Source of the DNA: Limimaricola soesokkakensis
GTDB taxonomy: Bacteria; Pseudomonadota; Alphaproteobacteria; Rhodobacterales; Rhodobacteraceae
Assembly (NCBI RefSeq): GCF_900172345.1
Contig: NZ_FWFY01000002.1
Location: 186,001-250,000 of the forward strand
Reading direction: 5' to 3'
DNA: 64,000 nt
Shown piece after piece: positions 19,026 to 28,734 of the stretch. The notes beneath the pieces were generated by a model, which saw nothing but the letters and a program-made list of their open reading frames with translations, searched no databases and was not told the DNA's origin. Within the stretch, counting starts at the first letter, position 1. Every line of letters starts with the position of its first letter. The position numbers and the translations under genes were made by a program.

Positions 19026-20078
19026 TCAAATGTCGCGCATCGCCGCCGCGATCGCGTCGGCCGCGCGTGCCAGCCCCTCGGCGTCGAGCGTCCCAGCCTC
19101 GACATGGGCGGCGAAGACCGGCGCATGCGCGGCCCGGGAGCGGGCATAGGCGGGGTCGTAATGCTCGACCATCAGCGCCGCCGACAGTTCGACCATGCGG
19201 CTCTCGGCCAGCAGCTTCTGCCAGCCATCGACCACCGCGTGACCGCGATGCGCGCGTAGTTGGTCGAGCAGATGCGACAGCCGCGCGGGGTCGGCGCTGA
19301 CATCCTCGTATTGCCGCGCGAGGAATTCGGCGCGCGCTCCGATCGGCGCGGTGATCTCGATGCGCGGCGCGCGGGTCATCAGCGCCCAGAGCGATGGCGG
19401 CAGGGTGATGCGGCCGATCTTGGAGCTTTCGGCCTCGACCAGCACCGGGCGTTCGGGGTCGAGCCGGGCCAGACGCGCCGCCAGCGCGCTCTCGAAACCC
19501 TTCTGCGCCGGCTGCTCGTCCGGATCGCCCCCGAGGAGCGAGCCGCGATGGTTGGCCAGCCCCTCGAGGTCGAGCACCTGCCCGCCTCGTGCCTCGACCA
19601 GCGGCAACAACGCGGTCTTGGCGGTTCCGGTGAAGCCGTCGAGCAGCACCAACCGGTGCGGCAGCGCCGTCTCGTAGAGCGCTTCGTGCACCAGCCTGCG
19701 CCATGTCTGGTAGCCGCCCTCGACCACCTCGGCGCGCCAGCCGATCTGGGTCAGGATCGAGGCGAAGGAGTTCGACCGCTGCCCGCCGCGCCAGCAATAG
19801 ACCAAGGGCTTCCAGCGATATTCTCGGTCCGCCAGCGGCCCCGCGATATGCGCGGCGGCGTTGCGCGCCACGATCGCCGCGCCGCTCTTGCGCGCGTCGA
19901 AGGGCGAGACCTGCTTGTAGATCGTGCCGACTTCGGCCCGCTCGGCATTGGACAGCACCGGCAGGCTGATCGCGCCGGGCACGTGGTCCTCGGCGAACTC
20001 GGCGGGGCTGCGCACGTCGATCACGTCGTCGAAGCCGTGATCGAGAAAGGCGGGGATGGTGTCGAAGCGGGTGCTCAT
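19026..20078 (-). CDS. mnmH: tRNA 2-selenouridine/geranyl-2-thiouridine synthase
   Basis: Replaces sulfur by selenium in 2-thiouridine at the wobble position of some tRNAs, through a geranylated intermediate. The 350-residue protein has an N-terminal rhodanese domain with the active cysteine in VYCWRGGQRS (Cys97 region), then a P-loop LLDGFTGTAKTALL and the family segment LEGLANHRGSLLG. The ATG at 20078 (MSTRFDTIP) begins the rhodanese fold; the longer frame upstream runs into an intergenic repeat. The selenium donor gene selD is not in this window. Confidence 0.93.
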   Translation of the reverse strand: MSTRFDTIPAFLDHGFDDVIDVRSPAEFAEDHVPGAISLPVLSNAERAEVGTIYKQVSPFDARKSGAAIVARNAAAHIAGPLADREYRWKPLVYCWRGGQRSNSFASILTQIGWRAEVVEGGYQTWRRLVHEALYETALPHRLVLLDGFTGTAKTALLPLVEARGGQVLDLEGLANHRGSLLGGDPDEQPAQKGFESALAARLARLDPERPVLVEAESSKIGRITLPPSLWALMTRAPRIEITAPIGARAEFLARQYEDVSADPARLSHLLDQLRAHRGHAVVDGWQKLLAESRMVELSAALMVEHYDPAYARSRAAHAPVFAAHVEAGTLDAEGLARAADAIAAAMRDI

Positions 20079-20142
20079 GCGGGTCTCTCTACAGCCCTCG
20101 CGTTCAGGCGGGAAGCGGCGCGCCGACTGCGAGGGCGGGATC

Positions 20143-20206
20143 TGCGTATTTGGAGAAAGATGAACCAAGGAGCGCGCCTCCCCTTTCATCTTTCTTCAAA
20201 TACGCA
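20143..20206. repeat. TGCGTATTT-family palindromic repeat, copy B (complete)
   Basis: Two 22-base arms (20143-20164 and 20185-20206) are inverted copies with one mismatch, around a 20-base GC-rich centre. Each arm opens TGCGTATTTG and ends AAAGATGAA when read inwards. It lies between the serA terminator and the mnmH start. It is the best-conserved copy of a family that also occurs at 28977-29060, 52385-52406, 11374-11397 and 24686-24709. Confidence 0.75.
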
Positions 20207-20236
20207 ATTCGAAACGCCAGGGCCGGGAACGACGAA

Positions 20237-20263
20237 GGGGCCGCGGCGTGCAACCGCGGCCCC
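20237..20263 (-). terminator. Terminator of serA
   Basis: GGGGCCGCGG at 20237-20246 pairs perfectly with CCGCGGCCCC at 20254-20263, loop of seven. On the minus strand it comes 23 bases after the serA stop and is followed by TTCGTCGTTCC, a weak uracil-rich tail. Confidence 0.7.
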
Positions 20264-20286
20264 CTGCCCCGTCCCTCGCGGGCGGA

Positions 20287-21882
20287 TTATTCTTCGACGT
20301 CGAAGGTCAGCGCCTTGACCTGCTGGAACTTGCCGGTGTCGCGCAGCTTCTGCAGCACCTCCTCGGAGACCGCCTCGTCGGCGTAGAGGATGGCGATGGC
20401 TTCGCCCGCGCGCTGGTTCCGGCCGAGGGTGAAGTTGGCGATGTTGACGCCGTTCTCGCCCATCATGGTGCCCAGCACGCCGATGATGCCCGGCACGTCC
20501 TGGTTGGTGGTGTAGACCATGTGGCGGCCGATCTCGGCGTCGATGTTGATGCCCTTGATCTGGATGAAGCGCGGCTTGCCGTCCGAGAACACCGTACCCG
20601 CGACCGAGCGCTCGCGCTTCTCGGTGACGACCGTGACCTTGACGTAGCCCTCGAAGGTGCCGGACTGGTCCTGCTTGGTAGTCGAGATCTGGATGCCGCG
20701 CTCCTTGGCGATCACCGGGGCCGAGACCATGTTCACGTCCGGGTTCACCTTGCGCATGATGCCCGCGACCAGCGCCGAGTTCAGCGCGGCGAGGTTCATC
20801 TCCGAGACGACACCGTCATAGAGGATGTTGATCGCCTTGATCGGCTCATCGGTCATCTGGCCGATGAAGTTGCCCAGATGGCCCGAAAGACCGATCCACG
20901 GGCCCATGATCTTCGCCTCCTCGGCGGTGATCGAGGGCATGTTGATCGCGTTGGTGACGGCACCGGTCAGCAGGTAGTCCGACATCTGCTCGGCCACCTG
21001 CAGCGCCACGTTCTCCTGCGCCTCGGTGGTGGCGGCCCCCAGATGCGGGGTGACGACGACGTTGGGCAGGTTGAACAGCGGCGAATTCGTCGCTGGCTCC
21101 TCGGCGAAGACGTCGAAGGCAGCGCCGGCGACGCGGCCTTCGGTGATCGCCTCGGCCAGAGCCGCCTCGTCGACGAGACCGCCGCGGGCGCAGTTGACGA
21201 TGCGCACGCCGGGCTTGAGCTTGGCGATGTTCTCCTTGGACAGGATGTTCTTCGTCTGGTCGGTCAGCGGCACGTGCAGCGTGATGAAGTCGGCGCGCTT
21301 GAGCAGCTCGTCCAGCTCCAGCTTCTCGACGCCGATCTCGGTGGCGCGCTCTTCCGACAGGAAGGGGTCATAGGCCACGACCTTCATCTTGAGGCCATGC
21401 GCGCGGTCGATCACGATCGAGCCGATATTGCCCGCGCCGATCACGCCCAGCGTCTTGCCGGTGACCTCGACGCCCATGAAGCGCGACTTCTCCCACTTGC
21501 CCGCATGGGTCGAGGCATTGGCCTCGGGGATCTGGCGCGCCACGGCCATCAGCATCGAGATCGCGTGCTCGGCGGTGGTGATCGAGTTGCCGAAGGGCGT
21601 GTTCATCACGATGATGCCCTTCTTCGACGCGGCCGGGATGTCGACGTTGTCGACGCCGATACCGGCGCGGCCGATGACCTTGAGGTTGGTCGCGGCCTCG
21701 ATCAGCTTCTCGGTGGCCTTGGTGGCCGAACGGATCGCGAGGCCATCGTAATTGCCGATGATCTCGGCCAGCTTTTCCTTGTCCTTGCCGAGCTTCGGCT
21801 GGAAATCGACCTCGATGCCGCGATCGCGGAAGATCTGCACGGCGGCGTCGGAGAGGGCGTCGGAGATGAGAACCTTGGGCAT
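20287..21882 (-). CDS. serA: D-3-phosphoglycerate dehydrogenase
   Basis: First step of serine synthesis: 3-phosphoglycerate to 3-phosphohydroxypyruvate with NAD. The 531-residue protein is the long form: substrate domain halves around a Rossmann domain (GVIGAGNIGSIV), the NCARGGLVDEAAL segment, an intervening domain and a C-terminal ACT domain (about 455-531, beginning near NQDVPGIIGVLG) that usually binds serine for feedback control. It follows serC on the same strand with an 85-base gap holding a partial terminator hairpin. A terminator at 20237-20263 closes the unit. Confidence 0.96.
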   Translation of the reverse strand: MPKVLISDALSDAAVQIFRDRGIEVDFQPKLGKDKEKLAEIIGNYDGLAIRSATKATEKLIEAATNLKVIGRAGIGVDNVDIPAASKKGIIVMNTPFGNSITTAEHAISMLMAVARQIPEANASTHAGKWEKSRFMGVEVTGKTLGVIGAGNIGSIVIDRAHGLKMKVVAYDPFLSEERATEIGVEKLELDELLKRADFITLHVPLTDQTKNILSKENIAKLKPGVRIVNCARGGLVDEAALAEAITEGRVAGAAFDVFAEEPATNSPLFNLPNVVVTPHLGAATTEAQENVALQVAEQMSDYLLTGAVTNAINMPSITAEEAKIMGPWIGLSGHLGNFIGQMTDEPIKAINILYDGVVSEMNLAALNSALVAGIMRKVNPDVNMVSAPVIAKERGIQISTTKQDQSGTFEGYVKVTVVTEKRERSVAGTVFSDGKPRFIQIKGINIDAEIGRHMVYTTNQDVPGIIGVLGTMMGENGVNIANFTLGRNQRAGEAIAILYADEAVSEEVLQKLRDTGKFQQVKALTFDVEE

Positions 21883-21933
21883 GGAATGCTCCTGTGGCGG
21901 TCGGACGGGTGGCGTCCGGGAAAATGGGGGAGC

Positions 21934-21959
21934 GGGGCGCGCCGTCGCGCGCGCGCCCC
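21934..21959 (-). terminator. Hairpin in the serC-serA gap
   Basis: GGGGCGCGC at 21934-21942 pairs with GCGCGCCCC at 21951-21959. On the minus strand it is followed after a few bases by CATTTTCC. It could partly terminate serC messages and so lower serA relative to serC, or act as an RNA-stability element. Confidence 0.4.
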
Positions 21960-21967
21960 GGAGGGGA

Positions 21968-23122
<1,155 letters not shown>

Positions 23123-23129
23123 TGCTGGT

Positions 23130-23190
23130 ATCCTTGCAGATAAGCGCCTCTCGTTGGGGAGAGGTGTCCCGCCGCCGCAGATACGCCTCC
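23130..23190 (-). ncRNA. Candidate serC leader RNA motif
   Basis: In the serC 5' leader a hairpin (CCTCTC at 23147-23152 with GAGAGG at 23159-23164) is flanked on both sides by the same heptamer, GCAGATA on the plus strand (23136-23142 and 23177-23183), that is TATCTGC in the RNA. A conserved structure called the serC motif is known upstream of serC in Alphaproteobacteria; location and layout agree, but I cannot run a covariance model. The sensed signal of that motif is not established. Confidence 0.5.
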
Positions 23191-23281
23191 TCATGCGCTT
23201 TCACAACGGGGAAATTGCCGTTAAGGCAGCGCCAAACGTCGCAAGCGGGCCATCCCGCGCCACTATCGGAAACTTTTCCCC

Positions 23282-24154
23282 ATGTTCACCGCGCTCCTCC
23301 TCTCCGCCCCCGGCACCAAGCTCGACCCGATTCTCGCCGAGAACCTGCGCAGCGCCTGGGGCGGCAGCGCGCTCGACTGGCTGTCGCCAGGCGAGGCGGT
23401 GGAGTTCGGCCTCCCGGCGGTGCCGGACAATCGCTGGGACGTCTGGGCCGATCTGCAGCAGTCGCGCGTCGATCTGGTGCTCCAGAAGACCGAGGGCCGC
23501 CGCAAGAAGATGCTGCTCGCCGACATGGACAGCACGATGATCCAGCAGGAATGCATCGACGAACTGGCCGCCGAGGCCGGCGTCGGCGCGCGCGTGGCCG
23601 AGATCACCAAGCGGGCGATGAATGGCGAGCTCGATTTCGAAGGCGCGCTGATCGAGCGCGTGGGCCTGCTTGAAGGTCTCGACGAGGCGGTGATCGCCCG
23701 GGTGCTGGAAAGCCGTATCACCCACATGCCGGGCGGCCGCGAGTTGATCGCGACGATGAAGGCCCATGGCGGCCACGCGGCACTGGTCTCCGGCGGCTTC
23801 ACGGCCTTTACCGAAGTGGTGGCCGAGGCGCTGGGCTTCCACGAGCATCGCGCCAACACGCTGCTTGCCGCAGGCGGCAAGCTCACCGGCGATGTGGCCC
23901 GCCCGATTCTCGGGCGCGAGGCCAAGGTGCAGGCGCTGCACGAGATCACAGAACGGCTCGGGATCACCCCCGAGGACGTGATCGCCGTAGGCGACGGGGC
24001 CAATGATCTCGGCATGCTGGGCCTTGCCGGGACCGGGGTGGCGCTGCACGCCAAGCCGGTGGTGGCCGAACAATGCGAGGTCCGGGTGAACCACGGCGAC
24101 CTGACGGCGCTGCTCTATATCCAAGGGTATCGCCGCGCCGAGTTCTCTGCCTGA
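23282..24154 (+). CDS. serB: Phosphoserine phosphatase
   Basis: Last step of serine synthesis. The 290-residue HAD-family enzyme has the catalytic LLADMDSTMIQQE motif (nucleophile and acid Asp in DMDST), SGGFTAFTEVVAE for motif II, and VIAVGDGANDLGMLGLAG for motif IV. The N-terminal 75 residues form a regulatory-like region as in other alphaproteobacterial SerB proteins. It is divergent from serC, so the shared 159-base region holds both promoters and the candidate serC RNA. Confidence 0.96.
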   Translation: MFTALLLSAPGTKLDPILAENLRSAWGGSALDWLSPGEAVEFGLPAVPDNRWDVWADLQQSRVDLVLQKTEGRRKKMLLADMDSTMIQQECIDELAAEAGVGARVAEITKRAMNGELDFEGALIERVGLLEGLDEAVIARVLESRITHMPGGRELIATMKAHGGHAALVSGGFTAFTEVVAEALGFHEHRANTLLAAGGKLTGDVARPILGREAKVQALHEITERLGITPEDVIAVGDGANDLGMLGLAGTGVALHAKPVVAEQCEVRVNHGDLTALLYIQGYRRAEFSA

Positions 24155-24300
24155 GGGCACGGTTCTCCGCTCGAGCGCACAGCCCTAGTTCACGTTTTGA
24201 TCTTGCTCGAATCGCCGTCTCGTCGGAGACTTGGGGGGCGAGGCAGGAACTGGCGTCGAAATCGGCGGGCAGCAGCCACCACAAGGGGGGAGACACGGCC

Positions 24301-24627
24301 ATGGCCGACAAGCGTTTCATGTATATCTATCACGGCGGCAGCGACATGCGGCAGCCGGAGACAGACGAGGCCCGCAACGCCGAGATGGCGCGCTGGCAAA
24401 GCTGGATGGACGGCATCCGCGACCATATCGCCGACGAGGGCGCGCCGGCCGGCAAATCGCATACGGTCAGCCGTGACGGCGTCGCCCATGACGGCGGACC
24501 GAACCCGGTCTTCGGCTACACGCTGGTCAATGCCACCGATATCGACGAGGCGATCGCGATGGCGAAGGACTGCCCGATGGTGCTCGACGGGGGCAGCATC
24601 GAGGTCTGCGAGGCGATGCAGATGTGA
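24301..24627 (+). CDS. YciI-like (YCII/DGPF) domain protein
   Basis: A 108-residue protein with the ferredoxin-like fold of the YciI family: an opening RFMYIYHGG strand, a helix with EMARWQSWMDGIRDH, and a closing strand with CPMVLDGGSIEVCEAMQM. The family keeps a His-Asp pair thought to be catalytic; a histidine occurs in IYHGG here. A GGGGGGAGA run upstream of the ATG at 24301 is the ribosome site. The physiological reaction is not known. Confidence 0.75.
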   Translation: MADKRFMYIYHGGSDMRQPETDEARNAEMARWQSWMDGIRDHIADEGAPAGKSHTVSRDGVAHDGGPNPVFGYTLVNATDIDEAIAMAKDCPMVLDGGSIEVCEAMQM

Positions 24628-24685
24628 GCCTTGCGACCGGCCCGGCGCTGTACGGGGCCGGCCGCGCGCGGTTCGACCGCCGGGG

Positions 24686-24709
24686 TTTGCGTATTTCTGA
24701 AACAAAGTT
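24686..24709 (+). repeat. TGCGTATTT-family intergenic repeat, copy C (ACAAAGT subtype)
   Basis: TTTGCGTATTTCTGAA followed by ACAAAGTT, 58 bases after the YciI-like stop. As in copy A (11374-11397, opposite strand), a GC-rich hairpin follows directly in the direction of the upstream gene. The shared order over two unrelated gene pairs argues for a composite element. Confidence 0.55.
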
Positions 24710-24710
24710 G

Positions 24711-24739
24711 CCGGCGACGGCCCCTTGGGCTGTCGCCGG
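24711..24739. terminator. 13-bp hairpin between convergent genes
   Basis: CCGGCGACGGCCC at 24711-24723 pairs with GGGCTGTCGCCGG at 24727-24739 (one G-U), loop CTT. It lies between the YciI-like gene and the convergent asparaginase gene. No clean uracil run follows on either strand, but position and stability fit a shared terminator. Confidence 0.6.
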
Positions 24740-24749
24740 GGGATCTGGG

Positions 24750-25787
24750 TCAGCCAAGCAGCGCGGGCGCAGGGCGGATCGCGCCGACCTCGGTGCCGCG
24801 CCAGTTCCTGAGCATCGGCCGCATCCGCCTGACCGTGGCCGGATGCGCGGGATCGAGCACGCCGAGCCGCACCAGCAGCGCCGCGACGGCGCATTCGCTG
24901 GCCCGTGTGGTGCCGTCGGTGATCTTCACCGCGACCCCGAGCCGCTGCGCCGGGAGAATCGCCACGAAGACCCCCTCGGCCCCGGTCTTGATCGCCACGC
25001 CGTCCATCGCGCGCATCAGCTCGGTGCAGGCGCGGCCCTCGCCCGCCACCAGTTCGGGATGCGCGACCATCGCCTCGCGCAGCCGCACCATTGCGCGCTC
25101 GCGGGCATCGCCATCGGGCCGTGCGGCGGCAAATCGCGCCATGGCGCGCGCCAGCCCGGTCATCGACGTGGCGAAGTTCGGCGCCGAGCAACCGTCGATG
25201 CCGTAGAACGGGCTCGGCTCGCCGGTCACCTCCTCGAAGGCGGCGCGCACCGCCTGCTGCACCGGGTGATCGGGCAGCTCGTAATCCGGGCCGCCCCGGA
25301 GATGGCGGTTCAGGGTGAGAAAGCCTGCATGCTTGCCGGAACAATTGTTGTGAATCTGCCGGGGCGCGCCATGGGCGCGGATCAGCGCTTCGCGAGTCGG
25401 CTTGTCGCGCGGCGTCTCGGCGCCGCAGCGGTAATCCTCATCCGCGAATCCCTGGCGCGTCAGCCATTCCGAGATCGGCCCGGAATGGATCGCCGCGCCC
25501 TGATGGCTGGCGCAGGCCAGCGCCAGTTCGCGCGGCCCCAGCCCCGCCGCCTTCGCCGCGCCGCTTTCGATCAGCGGCAGCGCCTGGATCATCTTGCACG
25601 ACGAGCGCGGATAGATAATCGCCTGCGGGTCGCCCAGCGACCACGTCACCTCGCCGTCGGCGTCGCAGATCACCGCATGACCGCGATGCACGCTCTCGAC
25701 GCGGTCGCCGCGCGTGACCTCCACCAGGACCGCGTCGTTCCGCGCAGGGTTGTCGATTTCGTGGTCGATCAGTTCCGTACCAAGCAT
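24750..25787 (-). CDS. L-asparaginase II family protein (thermolabile, AnsA/rhizobial type)
   Basis: Hydrolyses asparagine to aspartate and ammonia; the family is unrelated to Escherichia coli AnsB. The 345-residue protein shows VEVTRGDRVESVHRGHAVI at the start, the serine-lysine motif YPRSSCKMIQALPL, CASHQGAAIHSGP, NNCSGKHAGFL and IDGCSAPNFATSM, all typical of this group. The start ATG at 25787 has a GGAGGA ribosome site and fits the family N terminus. It is convergent with the YciI-like gene. Confidence 0.85.
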   Translation of the reverse strand: MLGTELIDHEIDNPARNDAVLVEVTRGDRVESVHRGHAVICDADGEVTWSLGDPQAIIYPRSSCKMIQALPLIESGAAKAAGLGPRELALACASHQGAAIHSGPISEWLTRQGFADEDYRCGAETPRDKPTREALIRAHGAPRQIHNNCSGKHAGFLTLNRHLRGGPDYELPDHPVQQAVRAAFEEVTGEPSPFYGIDGCSAPNFATSMTGLARAMARFAAARPDGDARERAMVRLREAMVAHPELVAGEGRACTELMRAMDGVAIKTGAEGVFVAILPAQRLGVAVKITDGTTRASECAVAALLVRLGVLDPAHPATVRRMRPMLRNWRGTEVGAIRPAPALLG

Positions 25788-26011
25788 TTGGTCCTCCGGC
25801 CATGAGCCACCCCGTGACAAATACGCCACGGTTCCGGCCGCGGAGGACCGCGCCCCTGTTTGGGCGGAGATCCGCGCAGACATGTGACCGCGCGGGGCTT
25901 TCCCACGGGACGGGAATCTTGATAAGCCTCTGGCTATCGAGTTGAACCCGCCCCTTCCAGTCGAAAAGGCGCCGGGGGCATCCACGAGGCCAGACAGCTG
26001 GAGGCTGCTAA

Positions 26012-26551
26012 ATGATGTCACGACTTTTCCGCGCGTTCGGGTCCCTGACGGCAGGTGCGCTCATCGGCGCCGCCGCCACGAGCGCCGTCGCGCAGGAGGC
26101 GTCGAACCGCGTCGCCGCGGAAACCGATTGGAGCGTGTTTCAGGAAACCGATCCCGTCGAGTGCTTCGGCGTCTCGGCCCCCAAGAGCCAGCTCAACACC
26201 AAGGATGGCCAGCCGGTCACCGTGAATCGCGGCGAAACGCTGCTCTTCGTGTTTTACCGTCCGGCGCAGGGCGTGAACGGGCAGGTGACCTTCACCGGTG
26301 GTTACCCCTTCGCCTCCGGCTCCACCGTGACGCTCGAGGTGGGCGGGCAGGACTTCCAGCTCTTCACCGAGGGCGACTGGGCCTGGCCCGCGACGCCGCA
26401 GGACGACGCGGCCATCGTCGCGGCGCTGAAGCGCGGTGCCGAGGCGACGCTGACCGGCGTGTCGGGCCGTGGCACCCAGACCAAGGACACCTTCTCGCTC
26501 CTGGGCTTCACCGCCGCGGTGGACGAGGCGGCGAAACGCTGCACCAGCTGA
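26012..26551 (+). CDS. Invasion-associated locus B (IalB) family exported protein
   Basis: A 179-residue periplasmic protein. A signal peptide of about 28 residues ends in AVAQ. The mature part begins with the TDWSVFQETDPVECFGVS strand and has two widely spaced cysteines (ECFG near the start and KRCTS at the C terminus) as in IalB-like proteins, with a GYPFASGSTVTLEVGG core. The name derives from Bartonella invasion, but in free-living relatives the role is unknown. A TGGAGG ribosome site precedes ATG 26012; the next codon is also ATG. Confidence 0.8.
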   Translation: MMSRLFRAFGSLTAGALIGAAATSAVAQEASNRVAAETDWSVFQETDPVECFGVSAPKSQLNTKDGQPVTVNRGETLLFVFYRPAQGVNGQVTFTGGYPFASGSTVTLEVGGQDFQLFTEGDWAWPATPQDDAAIVAALKRGAEATLTGVSGRGTQTKDTFSLLGFTAAVDEAAKRCTS

Positions 26552-26585
26552 TTCCGCGCCCTTCGGGGCATGGCATGATATACAG

Positions 26586-26624
26586 AAGCGGGGCCGGTTT
26601 TCCTTGATGACCGGGCCCGCTTTC
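26586..26624 (+). terminator. Terminator after the IalB-like gene
   Basis: AAGCGGGGCCGGT at 26586-26598 pairs with ACCGGGCCCGCTT at 26610-26622 with one mismatch, and the stem ends in TTT. It separates this gene from rlmN. Confidence 0.6.
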
Positions 26625-26662
26625 CCATATGAGCCGGGCACCCCCGGCCCCGAGGTACCCCG

Positions 26663-27838
26663 ATGACCGCAACCGCCCCGATCACCCAGGACGTGATGAC
26701 CATCCCGCGCAAGGCCGCCGAAGGCCTGCCAAACCTCGTCGGCATGCGCCGCGAGGCGATGCGCGATGCGCTGATCGCGGCGGGCACGCCCGAGAAACAG
26801 GCGAAGATGCGGGTGAACCAGATCTGGCAGTGGATCTATCACTGGGGCGTGCGCAGCTTCGACGAGATGACCAACCTCGCCAAACCCTATCGCGAGCTTC
26901 TGGCCGCCAACTTCACCATCGGGCTGCCCGAAATCGTCTCGAAGCAGGTTTCGACTGACGGCACCCGTAAATACCTCGTCCGGATTGCCGGGGGGCACGA
27001 GGTCGAGACCGTCTACATCCCCGAGGACGAGCGCGGCACGCTGTGCATCTCGTCCCAGGTGGGCTGCACCCTGACCTGCTCGTTCTGCCACACCGGCACC
27101 CAGAAGCTGGTGCGCAACCTGACGCCCGGCGAGATCATTGGCCAGGTGATGCTGGTGCGCGACGACCTTGCCGAGTGGCCGCGCCCCGGCGTGCCCAAGG
27201 AAGAGCGGCGGCTTCTGTCGAACATCGTGCTGATGGGCATGGGCGAGCCGCTCTACAATTTCGAGGGCGTGCGCGATGCGATGAAGATCGCCATGGATGG
27301 CGAGGGCATCGCCCTGTCGCGCCGCCGGATCACCCTGTCGACCTCCGGCGTCGTGCCCGAGATCGCCCGCACTGCCGAAGAGATCGGCTGCATGCTCGCG
27401 GTCAGCTTCCACGCCACCACCGACGAGGTGCGCGACAAGCTGGTGCCGATCAACAAGAAATGGAACATTGAGAAGCTTCTGGAGGCGCTCCGCGCCTATC
27501 CCAAGCTGTCGAACTCCGAACGCATCACCTTCGAATACGTGATGCTCAAGGACGTGAATGACAGCGACGAGGATGCGCGGCGGCTGGTGACGCTGATCGA
27601 GGGCATCCCGGCCAAGATCAACCTGATCCCCTTCAACGAATGGCCCGGCTCGCCCTATGAGCGCTCGTCCAACAACCGGATCCGCGCCTTCGCAGACATC
27701 ATCTACAAGGCGGGCTATGCCAGCCCGATCCGCACGCCGCGCGGCGAGGACATCATGGCCGCTTGCGGCCAGCTCAAATCCGCGACCGAGCGCGCCCGCA
27801 AGAGCCGCGCCGAGATCGCGGCCGAAGTTCAGGGATAA
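26663..27838 (+). CDS. rlmN: Dual-specificity 23S rRNA/tRNA adenine-C2 methyltransferase
   Basis: Radical-SAM enzyme that methylates A2503 of 23S rRNA and A37 of some tRNAs. The 391-residue protein has the CxxxCxxC iron-sulfur motif with Cys135, 139 and 142 ([12 protein letters not shown]), the GMGEPLYNF motif for S-adenosylmethionine binding, and the methyl-carrying cysteine near the C terminus (Cys368 in [10 protein letters not shown]). The N-terminal accessory domain includes [16 protein letters not shown]. The start was chosen at the first ATG after the preceding terminator. Confidence 0.97.
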   Translation: MTATAPITQDVMTIPRKAAEGLPNLVGMRREAMRDALIAAGTPEKQAKMRVNQIWQWIYHWGVRSFDEMTNLAKPYRELLAANFTIGLPEIVSKQVSTDGTRKYLVRIAGGHEVETVYIPEDERGTLCISSQVGCTLTCSFCHTGTQKLVRNLTPGEIIGQVMLVRDDLAEWPRPGVPKEERRLLSNIVLMGMGEPLYNFEGVRDAMKIAMDGEGIALSRRRITLSTSGVVPEIARTAEEIGCMLAVSFHATTDEVRDKLVPINKKWNIEKLLEALRAYPKLSNSERITFEYVMLKDVNDSDEDARRLVTLIEGIPAKINLIPFNEWPGSPYERSSNNRIRAFADIIYKAGYASPIRTPRGEDIMAACGQLKSATERARKSRAEIAAEVQG

Positions 27839-27874
27839 GGCGCCGGACACACCGCGCCACGAGGGGAGAGAGCA

Positions 27875-28675
27875 GTGCAGATCAAGCTCAACGGGATCGA
27901 GTTCGAGGTGGCGGCGGTGGAGGGGAGCCTGCGCGAGGCGATTCTCTCCGACCCGGTGATCGCCAAGGCGGTCTGGCGCGACGTCTACGCTTGGGAGGCA
28001 GGCGCGCAGGAGGGCAAGTTCACCGGCCCGGTGACCCAGACCGGAGCGATCCCGCTTGCCAACGGCATCTCCTTCTACGTGGCCCGCGGCGACGGGCTCG
28101 AGAAGAACGAGAGCGCGTCGAAAACCTCCGGCGAGCGATTCCTGAAGGCGCTCGGCGTGAAATCGACCCTCGACGTGCTCAAGGCGATGGCGCGGCTTCT
28201 GGGGATGCCGCAGAAGACCCTGCCCAAGGAGTTCGACCCGCTCAAGCCGGTGGCCTCCTACGCGCTCAAAATGCATGTGGAGCATTCGGTGCTGCGGCTG
28301 CGCAATGCCAGCCGCAACCTGCAGGCCTATCTGCTGCTGCCCGGTCAGATCGGTTTCCACCACGAGATCACGGCGATCAAGGACCAAGAGGGCTATGACG
28401 CGCTGGTGGCCGAAAAGCCCGAGTTGAAGACGCTGACACCGCTGTTCCTCGTCCCGGCTCGCTCCAAGGCCAATCGCGAGATGCGCGCCACGGCGCTGAT
28501 GGCGCAGACCCGCGAGCTGGCCGCGCAGGCGCAGGGCAAGACGCCGGAAGAGCTGCCCGAGGCGCTGCGCATGCGGATCGGCCGCAATCAGGCCGAATTG
28601 CGCATGCTGTCGCAGGCGGCGGCGCAGGCGCGGGCCCAAGGCGGGCAGCAACCGGTGCGCCGCGCGACCGCCTGA
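27875..28675 (+). CDS. Conserved-looking protein of unknown function, 266 residues
   Basis: I do not recognise this protein. It is soluble, with no signal peptide or membrane segment. The N-terminal half looks like a mixed alpha/beta domain (FEVAAVEGSLREAI, then FYVARGDGLEKNES). The middle is helical and basic (LRLRNASRNLQAYLLLP), and the last 70 residues are alanine/glutamine-rich helix. Good codon use and a GAGGGGAGAG ribosome site support expression. It starts 36 bases after rlmN and is probably in the same transcript, which may hint at an RNA-related task, but this is weak. Confidence 0.6.
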   Translation: MQIKLNGIEFEVAAVEGSLREAILSDPVIAKAVWRDVYAWEAGAQEGKFTGPVTQTGAIPLANGISFYVARGDGLEKNESASKTSGERFLKALGVKSTLDVLKAMARLLGMPQKTLPKEFDPLKPVASYALKMHVEHSVLRLRNASRNLQAYLLLPGQIGFHHEITAIKDQEGYDALVAEKPELKTLTPLFLVPARSKANREMRATALMAQTRELAAQAQGKTPEELPEALRMRIGRNQAELRMLSQAAAQARAQGGQQPVRRATA

Positions 28676-28679
28676 CGCG

Positions 28680-28704
28680 GGAACATCCCTATCGCCGGGC
28701 CGTT
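28680..28704 (+). promoter_or_regulatory. Candidate EcfG promoter upstream of the DUF2945 gene
   Basis: GGAAC at 28680-28684, 16-base spacer, CGTT at 28701-28704: a second perfect match to the general-stress promoter consensus. The start of transcription would fall near 28711, just upstream of the CAGGAGG ribosome site and the ATG at 28735. Confidence 0.55.
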
Positions 28705-28734
28705 GGCCGTGCATCCGCGACAGGAGGCACGGCC

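Noticed and set aside
26018-28714. 898-codon minus-strand frame opposite the IalB-like gene, rlmN and the next gene
   Set aside because: Spans several real genes with clear motifs on the plus strand; composition is typical of antisense shadow.
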